The notes under the pieces were generated by a model. That model saw only the letters and a list, made by a program, of their open reading frames with translations. It ran no database searches and was not told the DNA's origin. From the NCBI GenBank assembly GCA_022360175.1, contig JAKSDI010000198.1, forward strand, positions 1-43,344: DNA of 43,344 nucleotides, in the 5' to 3' direction. The DNA is from Chitinophagales bacterium (GTDB lineage: Bacteria; Bacteroidota; Bacteroidia; Chitinophagales; Saprospiraceae). The stretch's first letter is position 1, and each line of letters opens with the position of its first letter. Shown here one piece after another: positions 7,803 through 17,264 of the stretch. Made by a program: the position numbers and the translations under genes.

Positions 7803-9854
7803 TTATTCTATTTTTTTTCCTAATCGAAGTACTAATCCAAATAGCAAAGCTAGTCCAATTAGTAATAATATTGAACTTATTAACCAACCTCCTCCGAGTA
7901 TGGTTGATAGTGTACCCATGACCAGGCTGACACTTCCTACTACTATTGCATAGGGAAGCTGCGTACGTACGTGGTCTATGTGATTACAGTCTGAGGCCAG
8001 CGAACTAAGTATGGTCGTATCAGAAATAGGGGAGCAGTGGTCTCCTAAAACAGAAGCTGCGAGGGTTACTGCTATCACATTTAGTAATAATTCGAGGCTA
8101 ATATCGGCATCCAATCCCTGGGTGGTACAAATAGCCCATGTAGTAGGAATTGCAATAGGATACAAAATGGCCATTGTACTCCAGCTCGAACCAGTTGAAA
8201 AGCTTATGAGTGCCGACAATACGAATATAATTGCTGGCATAGCATAAGGATTAACACTATCCTGTAGTGTTGAAGTAAGATAAGTTGCCGTGTATAACTC
8301 TTCTGTAGTGCTGGCTAATGACCATGCTAATGTCAAAATTATAATTGCAGGGAGCATTGCTTTGAAACCAGTGATAAGCGTAGAAATACTTTCTGCTAGT
8401 TTCATAATCTTAGCACCAAGAGTGAGTAGCAGCGCCGCAATAACACCAGATAAAGAAGCCCACAATAAGGCGACATAGGAATCCGCATTACCAATAAGCT
8501 TACCCAGCTTCATAAAGAAAGAACCCTGTACATCGGGTAATTCACTGAGGGCTGCCCAGATGGCCCCCCAGCTTTGTCCATTGATATTTATTCCTGCGTC
8601 CACAATTTCGGTATAGCTTGCACTTAAGCCAGTATCAATCAATCCAAACAAGGTCATAAAGATCACTAAGGCTACAGGAATAACTGCATTATACCATTTA
8701 TGGGGAGCTCCTTCTATAGGGCTGAGGTCCTCCAGGTCTTTTTCTTCTGTATCACTTTGCGTAGCTGCCACTTTACCAGTAGTGCGTGCTCTTATTTCAG
8801 CTTTATACATTGGACCAAAATCTCTTTTGGTATAAATAAGCATTAGAATAAATGCTAGTGTCAATACAGGATAAAAAGAATATTTGAGTGAACTGATAAA
8901 GATAGCATACGCTGTCATGCCAATATCAGTACCAGTTTGTGCTTGGATTTGACTGACTCCATCGCTAATATAACCCAACTCAGCACCTATCCAGGTCGTA
9001 ATAAAGGCTACGGCTGCAACAGGAGCTGCTGTACTATCAACAATATAAGCGAGTTTCTCTCTCGACACTTTAAACTTGTCGGTGACAGAACGCATCGTAT
9101 TGCCAACAATTAGTGTATTGGCATAGTCATCAAAAAAGATTGCGACTCCCAAAAGCCAGGTGATAAATTGTGCACTTCGGGGAGAACGAGCATATTTTGA
9201 AAATGCTCGTACTACACCAGCCATTCCACCATTGCGAGAAATTAATGCCACCATTCCACCTATCAATAAACTGAATATAATAATGGATAAATGCCCACTG
9301 TCATTAAGTGCTTTGAGAATATACTTTTCAACGACTTCCAATATGCTAATAAGAAAGTAATACAGGGAGCCAATACGCATACCTCCTGCGATGAATGCCC
9401 CTGCCCATATACCAATAAAGAGAGAAGTAATAACTTCCTTGAAAACAAGCGCCAGGACAATTGCTATTAGAGGAGGAATAATAGATAGCCACATTGGAAT
9501 ATGCCGCAACCTTTTTTGCCCATCCTTCTTTTCAGAAAGATGGAAAAGGCGATAAGTGCTACTATTATCTTGCAGTAACAATAGCCCTCCTTTAGGGCTA
9601 CTTTCAGTTGCATAAACTGCTTTTCCTTTTTTGAATAATAAGCTTACAGGTTCGCCATTAATTTGTATTTCAACTTGTCCATCTCCAATCTCAGATTGAA
9701 ATTCTACTCCGGTAGGATGTGGAAGTAAATTATAATCAGTAAGTGATTGTGATGGAAGTTCCTGATTAGGAATACCGAGTGAATCTGTCTGAGCTAATGA
9801 ATTGGTAAATAGACTACAAACAAGGAGAAAAATAAGGAGGCAGGAGTATTTCAT
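7803..9854 (-). CDS. NhaC-family Na+/H+ antiporter with an exported N-terminal extension
   Basis: A 683-residue inner-membrane protein. Residues 1-21 form a cleavable-looking signal peptide (MKYSCLLIFLLVCSLFTNSLA). About 95 hydrophilic residues follow that look like a small beta-rich domain (VEIQINGEPVSLLFKKG, then STYRLFHLSEKK). From about residue 120 to the end there are 11 or more membrane segments with NhaC signatures: GVAIFFDDYANTLIVGNTMR, DSTAAPVAAVAFITTWIG, STGSSWSTMAILYPIA and LGDHCSPISDTTILSS. NhaC proteins exchange Na+ for H+; some relatives exchange malate or lactate. The extra domain would sit in the periplasm and is not part of ordinary NhaC proteins. It is the first gene of an operon with the DPP11-like peptidase, suggesting coupling of peptide use with sodium cycling. 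Confidence 0.92.
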   Translation of the reverse strand: MKYSCLLIFLLVCSLFTNSLAQTDSLGIPNQELPSQSLTDYNLLPHPTGVEFQSEIGDGQVEIQINGEPVSLLFKKGKAVYATESSPKGGLLLLQDNSSTYRLFHLSEKKDGQKRLRHIPMWLSIIPPLIAIVLALVFKEVITSLFIGIWAGAFIAGGMRIGSLYYFLISILEVVEKYILKALNDSGHLSIIIFSLLIGGMVALISRNGGMAGVVRAFSKYARSPRSAQFITWLLGVAIFFDDYANTLIVGNTMRSVTDKFKVSREKLAYIVDSTAAPVAAVAFITTWIGAELGYISDGVSQIQAQTGTDIGMTAYAIFISSLKYSFYPVLTLAFILMLIYTKRDFGPMYKAEIRARTTGKVAATQSDTEEKDLEDLSPIEGAPHKWYNAVIPVALVIFMTLFGLIDTGLSASYTEIVDAGININGQSWGAIWAALSELPDVQGSFFMKLGKLIGNADSYVALLWASLSGVIAALLLTLGAKIMKLAESISTLITGFKAMLPAIIILTLAWSLASTTEELYTATYLTSTLQDSVNPYAMPAIIFVLSALISFSTGSSWSTMAILYPIAIPTTWAICTTQGLDADISLELLLNVIAVTLAASVLGDHCSPISDTTILSSLASDCNHIDHVRTQLPYAIVVGSVSLVMGTLSTILGGGWLISSILLLIGLALLFGLVLRLGKKIE

Positions 9855-9971
9855 TTTTGCTTTTTATAAATTTGAGTGCTTTTTGGGTTGGTGTCAAATT
9901 CCCACAAGTAACAAAGTTTTCTAAAAAACACAAAAACAGGAATACTACTTTCTGTTCTAAATGACATATTA

Positions 9972-12224
9972 ATGAAATATTTTTTGCCCTTAGCACTTGG
10001 CATTATTATCGCAAATACACCTTTATTTGCTCAGGATTTTTATGGAAATATTATGGACATCCCTGTAACGGTGAACGGAAAAACATTAGCGTTCCCATTT
10101 ACAGGCGGCCTAAATAATCCACAACCCAATGAAATAGATTTAAATAATGACGGCATTGAAGATTTATACATTTTTGATAGAGCTGGCAATGTGAGCCTGA
10201 CTTTTATTAATGAAGGCAGTGCCAATACACCTGATTATCGATATGCTCCTTCTTATGCTCGTTATTTCCCGGAAGAAATTAGCAATTGGGTAATTTTAAG
10301 AGATTTTAATGATGATGGGGTAATGGATTTGTTTACCCATGCACAAAAAGTGGAACATGTAAATGGAGTAATGGTCTATACAGGCAGTTATGTAGGAGGG
10401 CGTATTTCCTTCCAGCGCCTGGGTTTTGATTATACTCTGGATGTTATTCCTATTGCATCGCTTAATGGAACTCAAACACAATTATATATATCTAATGTAG
10501 ATTATCCTGCTATTGACGACCTGGACTGTGATGGAGATTTGGATATCCTTACTTTTAATGTAGCAGGTGGCGTGATAGAATTGTATACTAATATGTCCAT
10601 TGAGGAAGGCTATGGTAGAGATAGCTTGATTTTCGAATTGACGGAAGATTGTTGGGGAGGGATTTTTGAAACCAGTATTTCTCCTGTTGTTGAACTTTCT
10701 GAAACGCCTGGTGATTGTGCCGATAATTTTCAGGATGAAGAAGAATTATTTGGTGTTCGCCACCCTGGTTCTACCTTGTTGACACTAGATGGCGATAATG
10801 ATGGCGACAAAGATTTAATTTTAGGTGATATCACTTATACGACCATCAATTATCTTGAAAATGGAGGCTCTTGTGAGCAAGCCTGGATAGTAGATCAGGA
10901 TGCAGCATTTCCATCTTATGATGTCAGCGCTGATGTACCTGTTTTTCCTGCAGCTTTTTACCTGGATGTCAATAATGACGGTGCCAAGGACATGTTGGTA
11001 TCGCCCAATGCCGTAAATGCTTCTGAAGATGAGGATGTAATTTTGTTTTATGAAAATGTGAATACTACAGAAGAGCCTCAGTTTGAATATCGTCAAAATA
11101 ACTTTTTGATAGAAGAGATGTTGGATTTTGGCACTGGCTCCAATCCAGCTTTCTTTGACTATAATGCTGATGGCTTACTTGATTTGGTAGTAGGATCTGA
11201 TGGATATTACGAGCCCTTTGGTGATAATGATACCCGTTTATTCTTATTCGAAAATACAGGGACAGCACAATCTCCTGCCTTCGAACTGGTAGATGATGAT
11301 TATCTGATGTTAAGTATTTTTGACGCTTTTTATTCATTTACTCCTGCTTTTGGAGATATTGACAATGATGGAGATACAGATTTGCTGGTAGGAGAAAATT
11401 CAGGTAAACTTTTTTATGCTGAAAATACCGCAGGTGCGGGCAATGTTCCTTCTTTTGCTGCCTGGCAATATGCTTATATGGATATAGATGTAGGCTTACT
11501 CAGCTCACCCTGGATCGTAGACCTTAATCGGGATGGCCTTTCTGATATTATTGTAGGAGAACAGACCGGGAATCTAAATTTCTTTTTAAATACGGGTGAA
11601 GTAGGGGCTCCTCAATTCAACGCTGATTCTGGAGTAGCGCCTAACATTTTTGCATTAGGCAATATCAATCTCGCTATTCCTCCTGATTTGTCGGGCAATG
11701 GTGCTCCGGTTGTGTTGGATCAAGAAGGTACCTATATTTTACTGGCAGGTATGAAAGATGGAAATATACGCCTCTATAATGGCTTTGAAGGAGCTATTGA
11801 TCAGGACTTTACCCTCAATGCAGAACAATTGGGAGGAGTTGATGTTGGTCGCCGATCACACCCGGCTATAGCAGATATAGACAATGATGGCAAACTGGAA
11901 ATGATAGTAGGAAATGAAAGAGGTGGCCTGGAAGCATTTCAGACAGAACTTAGACTAGACAGCACGACTCCTACTGAGGAGGCTGGTTTATCTCAGCAAA
12001 TAAGTGTATTTCCTAATCCTGCCAGTGATGTGCTGACGATCCAGTTCCCTTACGAATTGGAAGGACAAGTCCTCTTGTTTAATTCAATGGGGCAGTTGGT
12101 GATGAAAGAAAACTGTAAGGGACTAACTCATCACTCTAAAGTAGATGGCTTGGCTGCGGGAATATATATTGTACAAATAGTTGGAAATGAATTTAGTGTG
12201 ACGGTACCTGTAGTCATCAAGTAA
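9972..12224 (+). CDS. FG-GAP/VCBS repeat protein secreted by the type IX system
   Basis: A 750-residue surface or secreted protein. A signal peptide (MKYFLPLALGIIIANTPLFAQ) leads into at least nine calcium-binding type repeats, such as LNNDGIEDLYIFD, FNDDGVMDLF, LDCDGDLDIL, DGDNDGDKDLILGD, VNNDGAKDMLV, YNADGLLDLVVG, IDNDGDTDLLVGE, LNRDGLSDIIVGE and IDNDGKLEMIVGN. These are the DxDxDG loops of integrin-like FG-GAP/VCBS propellers, spread over residues 45-660. Residues 675-750 form a type A T9SS sorting domain (ISVFPNPASDVLTIQFP, then GLAAGIYIVQI). Such proteins are exported through the T9SS and anchored or released. The ligand is unknown. It stands alone, divergent from the NhaC gene. Confidence 0.92.
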   Translation: MKYFLPLALGIIIANTPLFAQDFYGNIMDIPVTVNGKTLAFPFTGGLNNPQPNEIDLNNDGIEDLYIFDRAGNVSLTFINEGSANTPDYRYAPSYARYFPEEISNWVILRDFNDDGVMDLFTHAQKVEHVNGVMVYTGSYVGGRISFQRLGFDYTLDVIPIASLNGTQTQLYISNVDYPAIDDLDCDGDLDILTFNVAGGVIELYTNMSIEEGYGRDSLIFELTEDCWGGIFETSISPVVELSETPGDCADNFQDEEELFGVRHPGSTLLTLDGDNDGDKDLILGDITYTTINYLENGGSCEQAWIVDQDAAFPSYDVSADVPVFPAAFYLDVNNDGAKDMLVSPNAVNASEDEDVILFYENVNTTEEPQFEYRQNNFLIEEMLDFGTGSNPAFFDYNADGLLDLVVGSDGYYEPFGDNDTRLFLFENTGTAQSPAFELVDDDYLMLSIFDAFYSFTPAFGDIDNDGDTDLLVGENSGKLFYAENTAGAGNVPSFAAWQYAYMDIDVGLLSSPWIVDLNRDGLSDIIVGEQTGNLNFFLNTGEVGAPQFNADSGVAPNIFALGNINLAIPPDLSGNGAPVVLDQEGTYILLAGMKDGNIRLYNGFEGAIDQDFTLNAEQLGGVDVGRRSHPAIADIDNDGKLEMIVGNERGGLEAFQTELRLDSTTPTEEAGLSQQISVFPNPASDVLTIQFPYELEGQVLLFNSMGQLVMKENCKGLTHHSKVDGLAAGIYIVQIVGNEFSVTVPVVIK

Positions 12225-12252
12225 AAAAGACAGTTGTTTTAAGATTGAAAAT

Positions 12253-12278
12253 GGGCAATAGTTTTCCAACTATTGCCC
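12253..12278. terminator. Perfect 11-bp hairpin between convergent genes
   Basis: GGGCAATAGTT at 12253-12263 pairs perfectly with AACTATTGCCC at 12268-12278 around a TTCC loop. It lies 28 bp after the stop of the FG-GAP gene and before the convergent oligopeptidase B gene, so it probably ends transcription from either side. There is no strong T-tract. Confidence 0.7.
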
Positions 12279-12357
12279 TATAGCATCGTAAAATTGTTCT
12301 TATACCTCTACACCTAACACCTCTAGACCCTTATACCCAAGACTTTCACACCTTTCA

Positions 12358-14397
12358 TCACACCATCCCTTCCAAATGCAGCATAAACGCGTATTGAAGT
12401 GCTGTCTCTTTGTACCGTTTGAATCGCCCGGATGCACCACCATGGCCCGCTTCCATATTAGTGTGAAGCAACAAAAGATTGTTATCTGTTTTCAACTCGC
12501 GTAATTTTGCCACCCACTTTGCAGGTTCCCAGTATTGTACCTGAGAATCGTGAAGGCCTGTAGTGACAAGCAGAGAGGGATAGTTTTTAACTTCTACATT
12601 GTCATAAGGAGAATAGGACTTAATGTATTCATAATAGACTTTTTCATTCGGATTTCCCCATTCATCATATTCGCCAGTGGTTAGTGGAATAGAATCATCC
12701 AGCATAGTCGTAATTACATCCACAAAAGGAACTGCGGCTAAAACTCCTCTCCATAGATCAGGGCGGAGATTCATCACTGCACCTACTAACAAGCCACCTG
12801 CACTGCCTCCCATAGCGTATAAATGCTGACGAGTGCTATATTGATTGGAGAGCAGATGTTCTGCGCAATCTATAAAATCATAAAAAGTATTCTTCTTATG
12901 GAGTTTTTTACCATTGTCATACCAATGCCGGCCCATTTCTTCTCCTCCGCGAATATGAGCGATCGCAAATACAAACCCCCGATCAAGTAAGCTAAGCCTT
13001 GCCGGGCTGAAATAAGGTTCCATACTATGGCCGTAAGAGCCGTATCCATATAGTAATAGTGGAGCTTTGCCATTTTTTTCAAAACCCTTTCGGTAAACTA
13101 GTGACACCGGAATTAATGCACCATCTCTGGCTTGTACCATCAGGCGTTCAGAAGCGTAATCCTCTGGGCTAAAATCTCCAATCACTTCCTGCTGCTTCAT
13201 CAGCGTCATGGAGCGGGTGCGCATATTATAGTCATACACCGTGTTGGGGGTAGTCATAGAAGTATAACCAATACGCAGCACATCAGTGTCGAATTCAACA
13301 TTATTGCTACTGGTATAAGTGGTGTAAGCTTCTTCTGCAAACTTTATATAATGCTCTTCTCCTTCATGAGGCAGCACTCGAATTTGAGTGATTCCTGCTT
13401 TTCGTTCGGATAAAACCAGAAAATCTTTAAAAATATCAACATCCTCCAGCAAAACATCTTCGCGATGAGGGATGATTTCTTTCCAGTTTTCTCTTTGTGT
13501 TTTTTCTTCTGATGTCACCATCAAGCGGAAGTTTAAAGCATCCCAATTAGTAAGAATATAAAATTGATCTTGATAGTGAGCAATTTCATACTCATGCCCA
13601 TGTATTCTTTCCTGAATAAGTTTGAATATTCCTTCTGGTTTATCTGCTGGCAGCACTCGGTATTCCTGGCTTTCATTAGCATAAGATCCGATAATAATGT
13701 ACTTATCAGATTTTGATTTATAAACAAAAGTCAGAAAAGTATCATCTTTTTCTTCAAAGACCGCCACATCTTCACTTATAGGGCGCCCTAATTGGTGCCT
13801 CATTACTTTATAGTCCCGTAAAGTAGTAGGATCTTTAAGGGTATAAAAAATTGTCTGATTGTCATTAGCCCAGGCAGTATTCCCTGTAGTGCCGGGAATT
13901 TCATCTTCCAGCATTTCACCTGTGAATAGATCCTTAAACCGGATCGTGTAAATGCGCCTGCTTACGGTATCTTCACCATAAGCCAAATAACGATTGTCCA
14001 GGCTAACACTTTGTCCACCAATATTATAATACTCATACGGTTTGGCCAATTCATTGCCATTGAGCATGATTTCTTCAGCTGCTTCAAGACTTCCCTTTTT
14101 GCGAGCGTAGATAGGATATTCTCCTCCTTTTTCATAGCGGACGATATAATAGTAACCATTGTCTTTATAGGGGACAGAAACGTCATCTGGTTTGATACGT
14201 GCTACTATCTCCTTGTAGATGGTTTCCTGTAAATCTTCAGTGTGTTTTAATTCGTGTTTTGTATAGGCATTTTCAGCTTCCAGATACTGTATAACTTCTT
14301 GATTTTCTCGTTCATTTAACCAAAAATAATTATCAATTCGTTGGTCATCGTGAATGCTAAGTACTTTAGGTTGCTTATTTGCTAAGGGAGCTTGCAT
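12358..14397 (-). CDS. ptrB: Oligopeptidase B (S9A prolyl oligopeptidase family)
   Basis: This serine peptidase cleaves short peptides after Arg or Lys, usually in the cytoplasm. I start it at 14397 (MQAPLANKQPK), which gives 679 residues and the normal N-terminus leading into RIDNYFWLNERENQEVIQYL; the frame extends to 14469, but the added 24 residues are hydrophobic and out of place. The N-terminal half is the seven-bladed propeller. The catalytic domain has GGSAGG with Ser532, LHDSQVQYWEP with Asp617 and EAGHGG with His652. These three positions coincide with those I recall for the E. coli oligopeptidase B triad. No signal peptide remains with this start. A TATGTTTG promoter box lies 70 bp upstream. 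Confidence 0.95.
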   Translation of the reverse strand: MQAPLANKQPKVLSIHDDQRIDNYFWLNERENQEVIQYLEAENAYTKHELKHTEDLQETIYKEIVARIKPDDVSVPYKDNGYYYIVRYEKGGEYPIYARKKGSLEAAEEIMLNGNELAKPYEYYNIGGQSVSLDNRYLAYGEDTVSRRIYTIRFKDLFTGEMLEDEIPGTTGNTAWANDNQTIFYTLKDPTTLRDYKVMRHQLGRPISEDVAVFEEKDDTFLTFVYKSKSDKYIIIGSYANESQEYRVLPADKPEGIFKLIQERIHGHEYEIAHYQDQFYILTNWDALNFRLMVTSEEKTQRENWKEIIPHREDVLLEDVDIFKDFLVLSERKAGITQIRVLPHEGEEHYIKFAEEAYTTYTSSNNVEFDTDVLRIGYTSMTTPNTVYDYNMRTRSMTLMKQQEVIGDFSPEDYASERLMVQARDGALIPVSLVYRKGFEKNGKAPLLLYGYGSYGHSMEPYFSPARLSLLDRGFVFAIAHIRGGEEMGRHWYDNGKKLHKKNTFYDFIDCAEHLLSNQYSTRQHLYAMGGSAGGLLVGAVMNLRPDLWRGVLAAVPFVDVITTMLDDSIPLTTGEYDEWGNPNEKVYYEYIKSYSPYDNVEVKNYPSLLVTTGLHDSQVQYWEPAKWVAKLRELKTDNNLLLLHTNMEAGHGGASGRFKRYKETALQYAFMLHLEGMV

Positions 14398-14466
14398 ATA
14401 ATATATAATTTCTTCGATTCCTGATTCTAAAAGGAATAAGGATAATGTGAATAATACAAAAAGGAA

Positions 14467-14474
14467 CAAACATA
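14467..14474 (-). promoter_or_regulatory. Bacteroidota -7 box (TATGTTTG) for oligopeptidase B
   Basis: The minus strand reads TATGTTTG, an exact TAnnTTTG match, 70 bp upstream of the start at 14397. It lies inside the longer open frame, which supports the shorter start. No -33 TTG is present at standard spacing, so this rests on the -7 box only. Confidence 0.4.
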
Positions 14475-14535
14475 GTTGGCTGCAAAGGTGATAAAATTCA
14501 CCATATTCTATAGGGAGAGCTGCTTAAATATTGAC

Positions 14536-14543
14536 TACATTTG
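14536..14543 (+). promoter_or_regulatory. Bacteroidota -7 box (TACATTTG) for the MATE gene
   Basis: An exact TAnnTTTG match that ends 7 bp before the ATG at 14551. If used, transcription would begin at or right beside the start codon, giving a leaderless or nearly leaderless mRNA. No -33 element was found. Confidence 0.35.
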
Positions 14544-14550
14544 CGACTCA

Positions 14551-15888
14551 ATGCGCTTAAGAACATCATACCGCCAAATATTAGCCATTTCTGCTCCCAT
14601 TATGCTGGGGAGTGCAGCTCAGAATGTTGTTGCTTTGAGTGACAGCGTTTTTTTATATCACCTCAGTGAAGAAGACTTTGCATCTATTGGATTTGTAAGT
14701 GTCTTCTATTTGGTCGTTGCAGCTATTGGATTTGGTTTTTCAAGGGGAGGGCAGATTATGATAGCCAGAAGAATGGGGGAGGAGCGTTCTCATGAAATTG
14801 GGCGAACCTTCTATTCTATGGTCTATTTTGAGATAGGCCTTGCCATCTTCATGTTCTTCTTTATGCAATATGGCTGTTATTACTTCTTTAGCCTTATCAT
14901 AGATTCTCCCGTTATTTTTGATAAAAGCCTGGAATATTTGAGTACTCGTTCGTGGGGAGTATTTTTTAGTTATGTAGGTGTATCCATGATTGCTTTATAT
15001 ACGGGTGTTGCCCGAACTGCTTTCATCATAGTTGATACAGTTATTCTGGGTATTGTCAATATCGTCCTGAATTATGGATTGATCTTTGGCAAATGGGGCC
15101 TTCCTGCAATGGGGATTGCGGGGGCTGGACTGGCTAGTACAATTGCTGAAATTGTTGCCTTTGCTGTATTTTTTATTTACATCCTTTCCGACAAAAAAGC
15201 ACGAGCTTATCAGCTATTCAAATTACCAAAGATTGACTTTGAGCTGATCAAACAACAGTACAAGCTGGCTTTACCAATAGTTGCTCAGGCCTTTGTAGGA
15301 CTGGGGAGCTGGTTTGTTTTCTTCGGCATCGTAGAAAACCTTGGTGAGCGTGAATTAGCTATTACCAATTTGGTGCGCATGGTATACCTGGTATTATCTA
15401 TACCTACCTGGGGTTTTGCTTCCGGTGTAAATACATTGGTGAGTAATTTTATAGGACAACAAAAAAGACAGGCCGTTTTGCCTATAACATGGAAGACGGC
15501 GAAATTGGCATTGTTTACAACCTTATTAATATCTGTACCGCTTGTTCTATTTCCTCACAGTATTTTGTACCCCTTACTTGGTTCTGAAGACATGTCGTTA
15601 ATTACCGATGCCCAGCCTATTTTTTATGTTTTATTAGGAATTTTATCTCTTTTTGCGGTTGGTAGTGTCTTCTTTAATGGCCTGGTGGGAACTGGTGCCA
15701 CCTGGTATGGCCTTAAAATACAGACCTGGTGTGCTTTAGGCTATCTTGGATATATCTATATCGTTGTTAATTATACAAATGGTGGGCTACCATGGGCATG
15801 GGCTTCTGAAATTTTCTACTGGCTAATCATGCTGGTTGTTACAGTACGTTATCTACAATCAAGAGAATGGTATGCAGTGAGAATTTGA
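14551..15888 (+). CDS. MATE family multidrug or metabolite efflux transporter
   Basis: About 445 residues from the ATG at 14551 (MRLRTSYRQILAISAPIMLG). The open frame reaches back to 14476, but the extra residues do not resemble a MATE N-terminus. There are about twelve membrane segments in two halves. The first begins APIMLGSAAQNVVALSDSVFLYHL, with the family features of a paired N-terminal helix and FGFSRGGQIMIARRMGE. The second half begins LALPIVAQAFVGLGSWFVFF and includes SGVNTLVSNFIGQ. MATE proteins export cationic compounds or metabolites using Na+ or H+ gradients; the substrate cannot be predicted. It is divergent from oligopeptidase B, and the cyanophycinase-like gene follows 30 bp downstream in the same direction. 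Confidence 0.9.
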   Translation: MRLRTSYRQILAISAPIMLGSAAQNVVALSDSVFLYHLSEEDFASIGFVSVFYLVVAAIGFGFSRGGQIMIARRMGEERSHEIGRTFYSMVYFEIGLAIFMFFFMQYGCYYFFSLIIDSPVIFDKSLEYLSTRSWGVFFSYVGVSMIALYTGVARTAFIIVDTVILGIVNIVLNYGLIFGKWGLPAMGIAGAGLASTIAEIVAFAVFFIYILSDKKARAYQLFKLPKIDFELIKQQYKLALPIVAQAFVGLGSWFVFFGIVENLGERELAITNLVRMVYLVLSIPTWGFASGVNTLVSNFIGQQKRQAVLPITWKTAKLALFTTLLISVPLVLFPHSILYPLLGSEDMSLITDAQPIFYVLLGILSLFAVGSVFFNGLVGTGATWYGLKIQTWCALGYLGYIYIVVNYTNGGLPWAWASEIFYWLIMLVVTVRYLQSREWYAVRI

Positions 15889-15918
15889 TCTGCTATTTGA
15901 TTTTTTTACCTTAGAGCC

Positions 15919-17223
15919 ATGCGATTTATTCTTTTCTTGCTTTTGTTGATGTATTGTGCTGATTCCTCTGGGCAGGGCTTTACTAACTGGATTGTAGGGG
16001 ATACAACTGATTTTATAACTACCAATTATCAAAACGGAATTGTTTTGGCAGGAGGGGGAGGTGATAATGATGACGCCATGCAGTGGATGCTGGAAAGAGC
16101 AGCAGGAGGAGATGTGGTGATTATTCGTGCTTCCAATTCAGATGGATACAATCCCTACTTTTATCAGGAATTAGGAGTTGAGGTCAATTCTGTAGAAACA
16201 ATTCGCTTTGATGATATAAGTGCAGCCTCTGATGATTATGTAATCCGGAGAATTCGAGAAGCAGAAGTCTTGTTCATTGCTGGTGGTGATCAATACGATT
16301 ATTATCAATACTGGAAGGACAATGAAATAGAAGATGCTATTAATTATCTGATCAATGAAAAAAGAATAACGGTAGGAGGGACCAGTGCCGGTATGGCCAT
16401 TCTGGGAAACGCCTATTATACTCCTTCAGCGGGCTCCTTGACCACAAGCCAGGCTTTGAGTAATCCCTTTCACCCTAATGTCGATATTTTAGGTAATGAC
16501 GATTTTATCAATACGCCATACTTGTCAAGTGTTGTGACAGATACTCATTATGATCAGCGAGAGCGAGCAGGGCGGCATGTGGTCTTTTTAGCTCGATTGG
16601 TTCATGACTATGGTCAACGTTCGTTTGGAATTGCCTGTAATGAATATACTGCCGTTTGTATTGATGGTAATGGACTTGGATATGTGTATGGGGAGTATCC
16701 TGAGTTTGAAGACTATGCTTATTTTTTACAAAGCAATTGTCAGGATGATTTTTCACCAGAGACTATTCAGGATGAAGCCCCTTTAACATGGAATCGTGGT
16801 AATGCTGCAGTAAAAGTATATCGCCTCCCTGGTAATATAGCAGGTAGTAATTATTTCGACCTAAATAACTGGGAAACGGGTGAAGGTGGTGATTGGCAAA
16901 ATTGGTTTGTTATAGACGGAGAGCTTTCACAAATTGAAACACTGAATGGAGATTGTTCAGAGACCTTAACATCCACTTTTGAAATTGATAATGAAAATGT
17001 GTTAACAGTTAGTCCCAATCCGTTTCAGCAAAATATTAGAATCAAAATTTCTCATCCTCAGTCAAGCCACCAAACCATTCGAATATTTAATCTGATGGGG
17101 CAGGTCTTACTTGAAAAACAATTTTCAGGTAAAGAAATTAATTTAAGGCTGGAACAACTACCTGCGGGACATTATGTGGCTTCAGTAGGAAATGAACGGG
17201 TATACATTCAAAAAAATCCATAG
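15919..17223 (+). CDS. Cyanophycinase-like S51 peptidase with a T9SS sorting domain
   Basis: A 434-residue secreted protein. A signal peptide (residues 1-19) is followed by an S51 fold: GIVLAGGGGDNDDAM, VLFIAGGDQYDYYQYWKD and the nucleophile elbow VGGTSAGMAI with Ser156. A conserved VVTDTHYDQRERAGR segment (a His and Arg region of cyanophycinases) follows. Cyanophycinase cuts the Asp-Arg storage polymer cyanophycin into beta-Asp-Arg dipeptides; other S51 members are Asp-specific dipeptidases (PepE). Residues 355-434 form a T9SS type A domain (LTVSPNPFQQNIRIKI, then LPAGHYVAS), so this enzyme acts outside the cell. It is followed after 41 bp by a YfcC transporter gene. Actual substrate is uncertain. 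Confidence 0.9.
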   Translation: MRFILFLLLLMYCADSSGQGFTNWIVGDTTDFITTNYQNGIVLAGGGGDNDDAMQWMLERAAGGDVVIIRASNSDGYNPYFYQELGVEVNSVETIRFDDISAASDDYVIRRIREAEVLFIAGGDQYDYYQYWKDNEIEDAINYLINEKRITVGGTSAGMAILGNAYYTPSAGSLTTSQALSNPFHPNVDILGNDDFINTPYLSSVVTDTHYDQRERAGRHVVFLARLVHDYGQRSFGIACNEYTAVCIDGNGLGYVYGEYPEFEDYAYFLQSNCQDDFSPETIQDEAPLTWNRGNAAVKVYRLPGNIAGSNYFDLNNWETGEGGDWQNWFVIDGELSQIETLNGDCSETLTSTFEIDNENVLTVSPNPFQQNIRIKISHPQSSHQTIRIFNLMGQVLLEKQFSGKEINLRLEQLPAGHYVASVGNERVYIQKNP

Positions 17224-17264
17224 AAATTCCATTTAGAGGAATCCTTTATACAAAATAAAAAGCG

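Noticed and set aside
11065-11337. 90-residue minus-strand frame inside the FG-GAP gene
   Set aside because: Antisense to repeated DxDxDG codons, with no independent support.
14398-14469. Longer N-terminus for oligopeptidase B as a signal peptide
   Set aside because: The family starts at the MQAPLANK position; a promoter box lies inside the longer frame, and the added stretch has no cleavage site.
15884-15914. Promoter for the cyanophycinase-like gene (TTG, 19 bp, TACCTTAG)
   Set aside because: The -7 box has one mismatch and ends only 4 bp before the ATG, so I did not list it as a feature.
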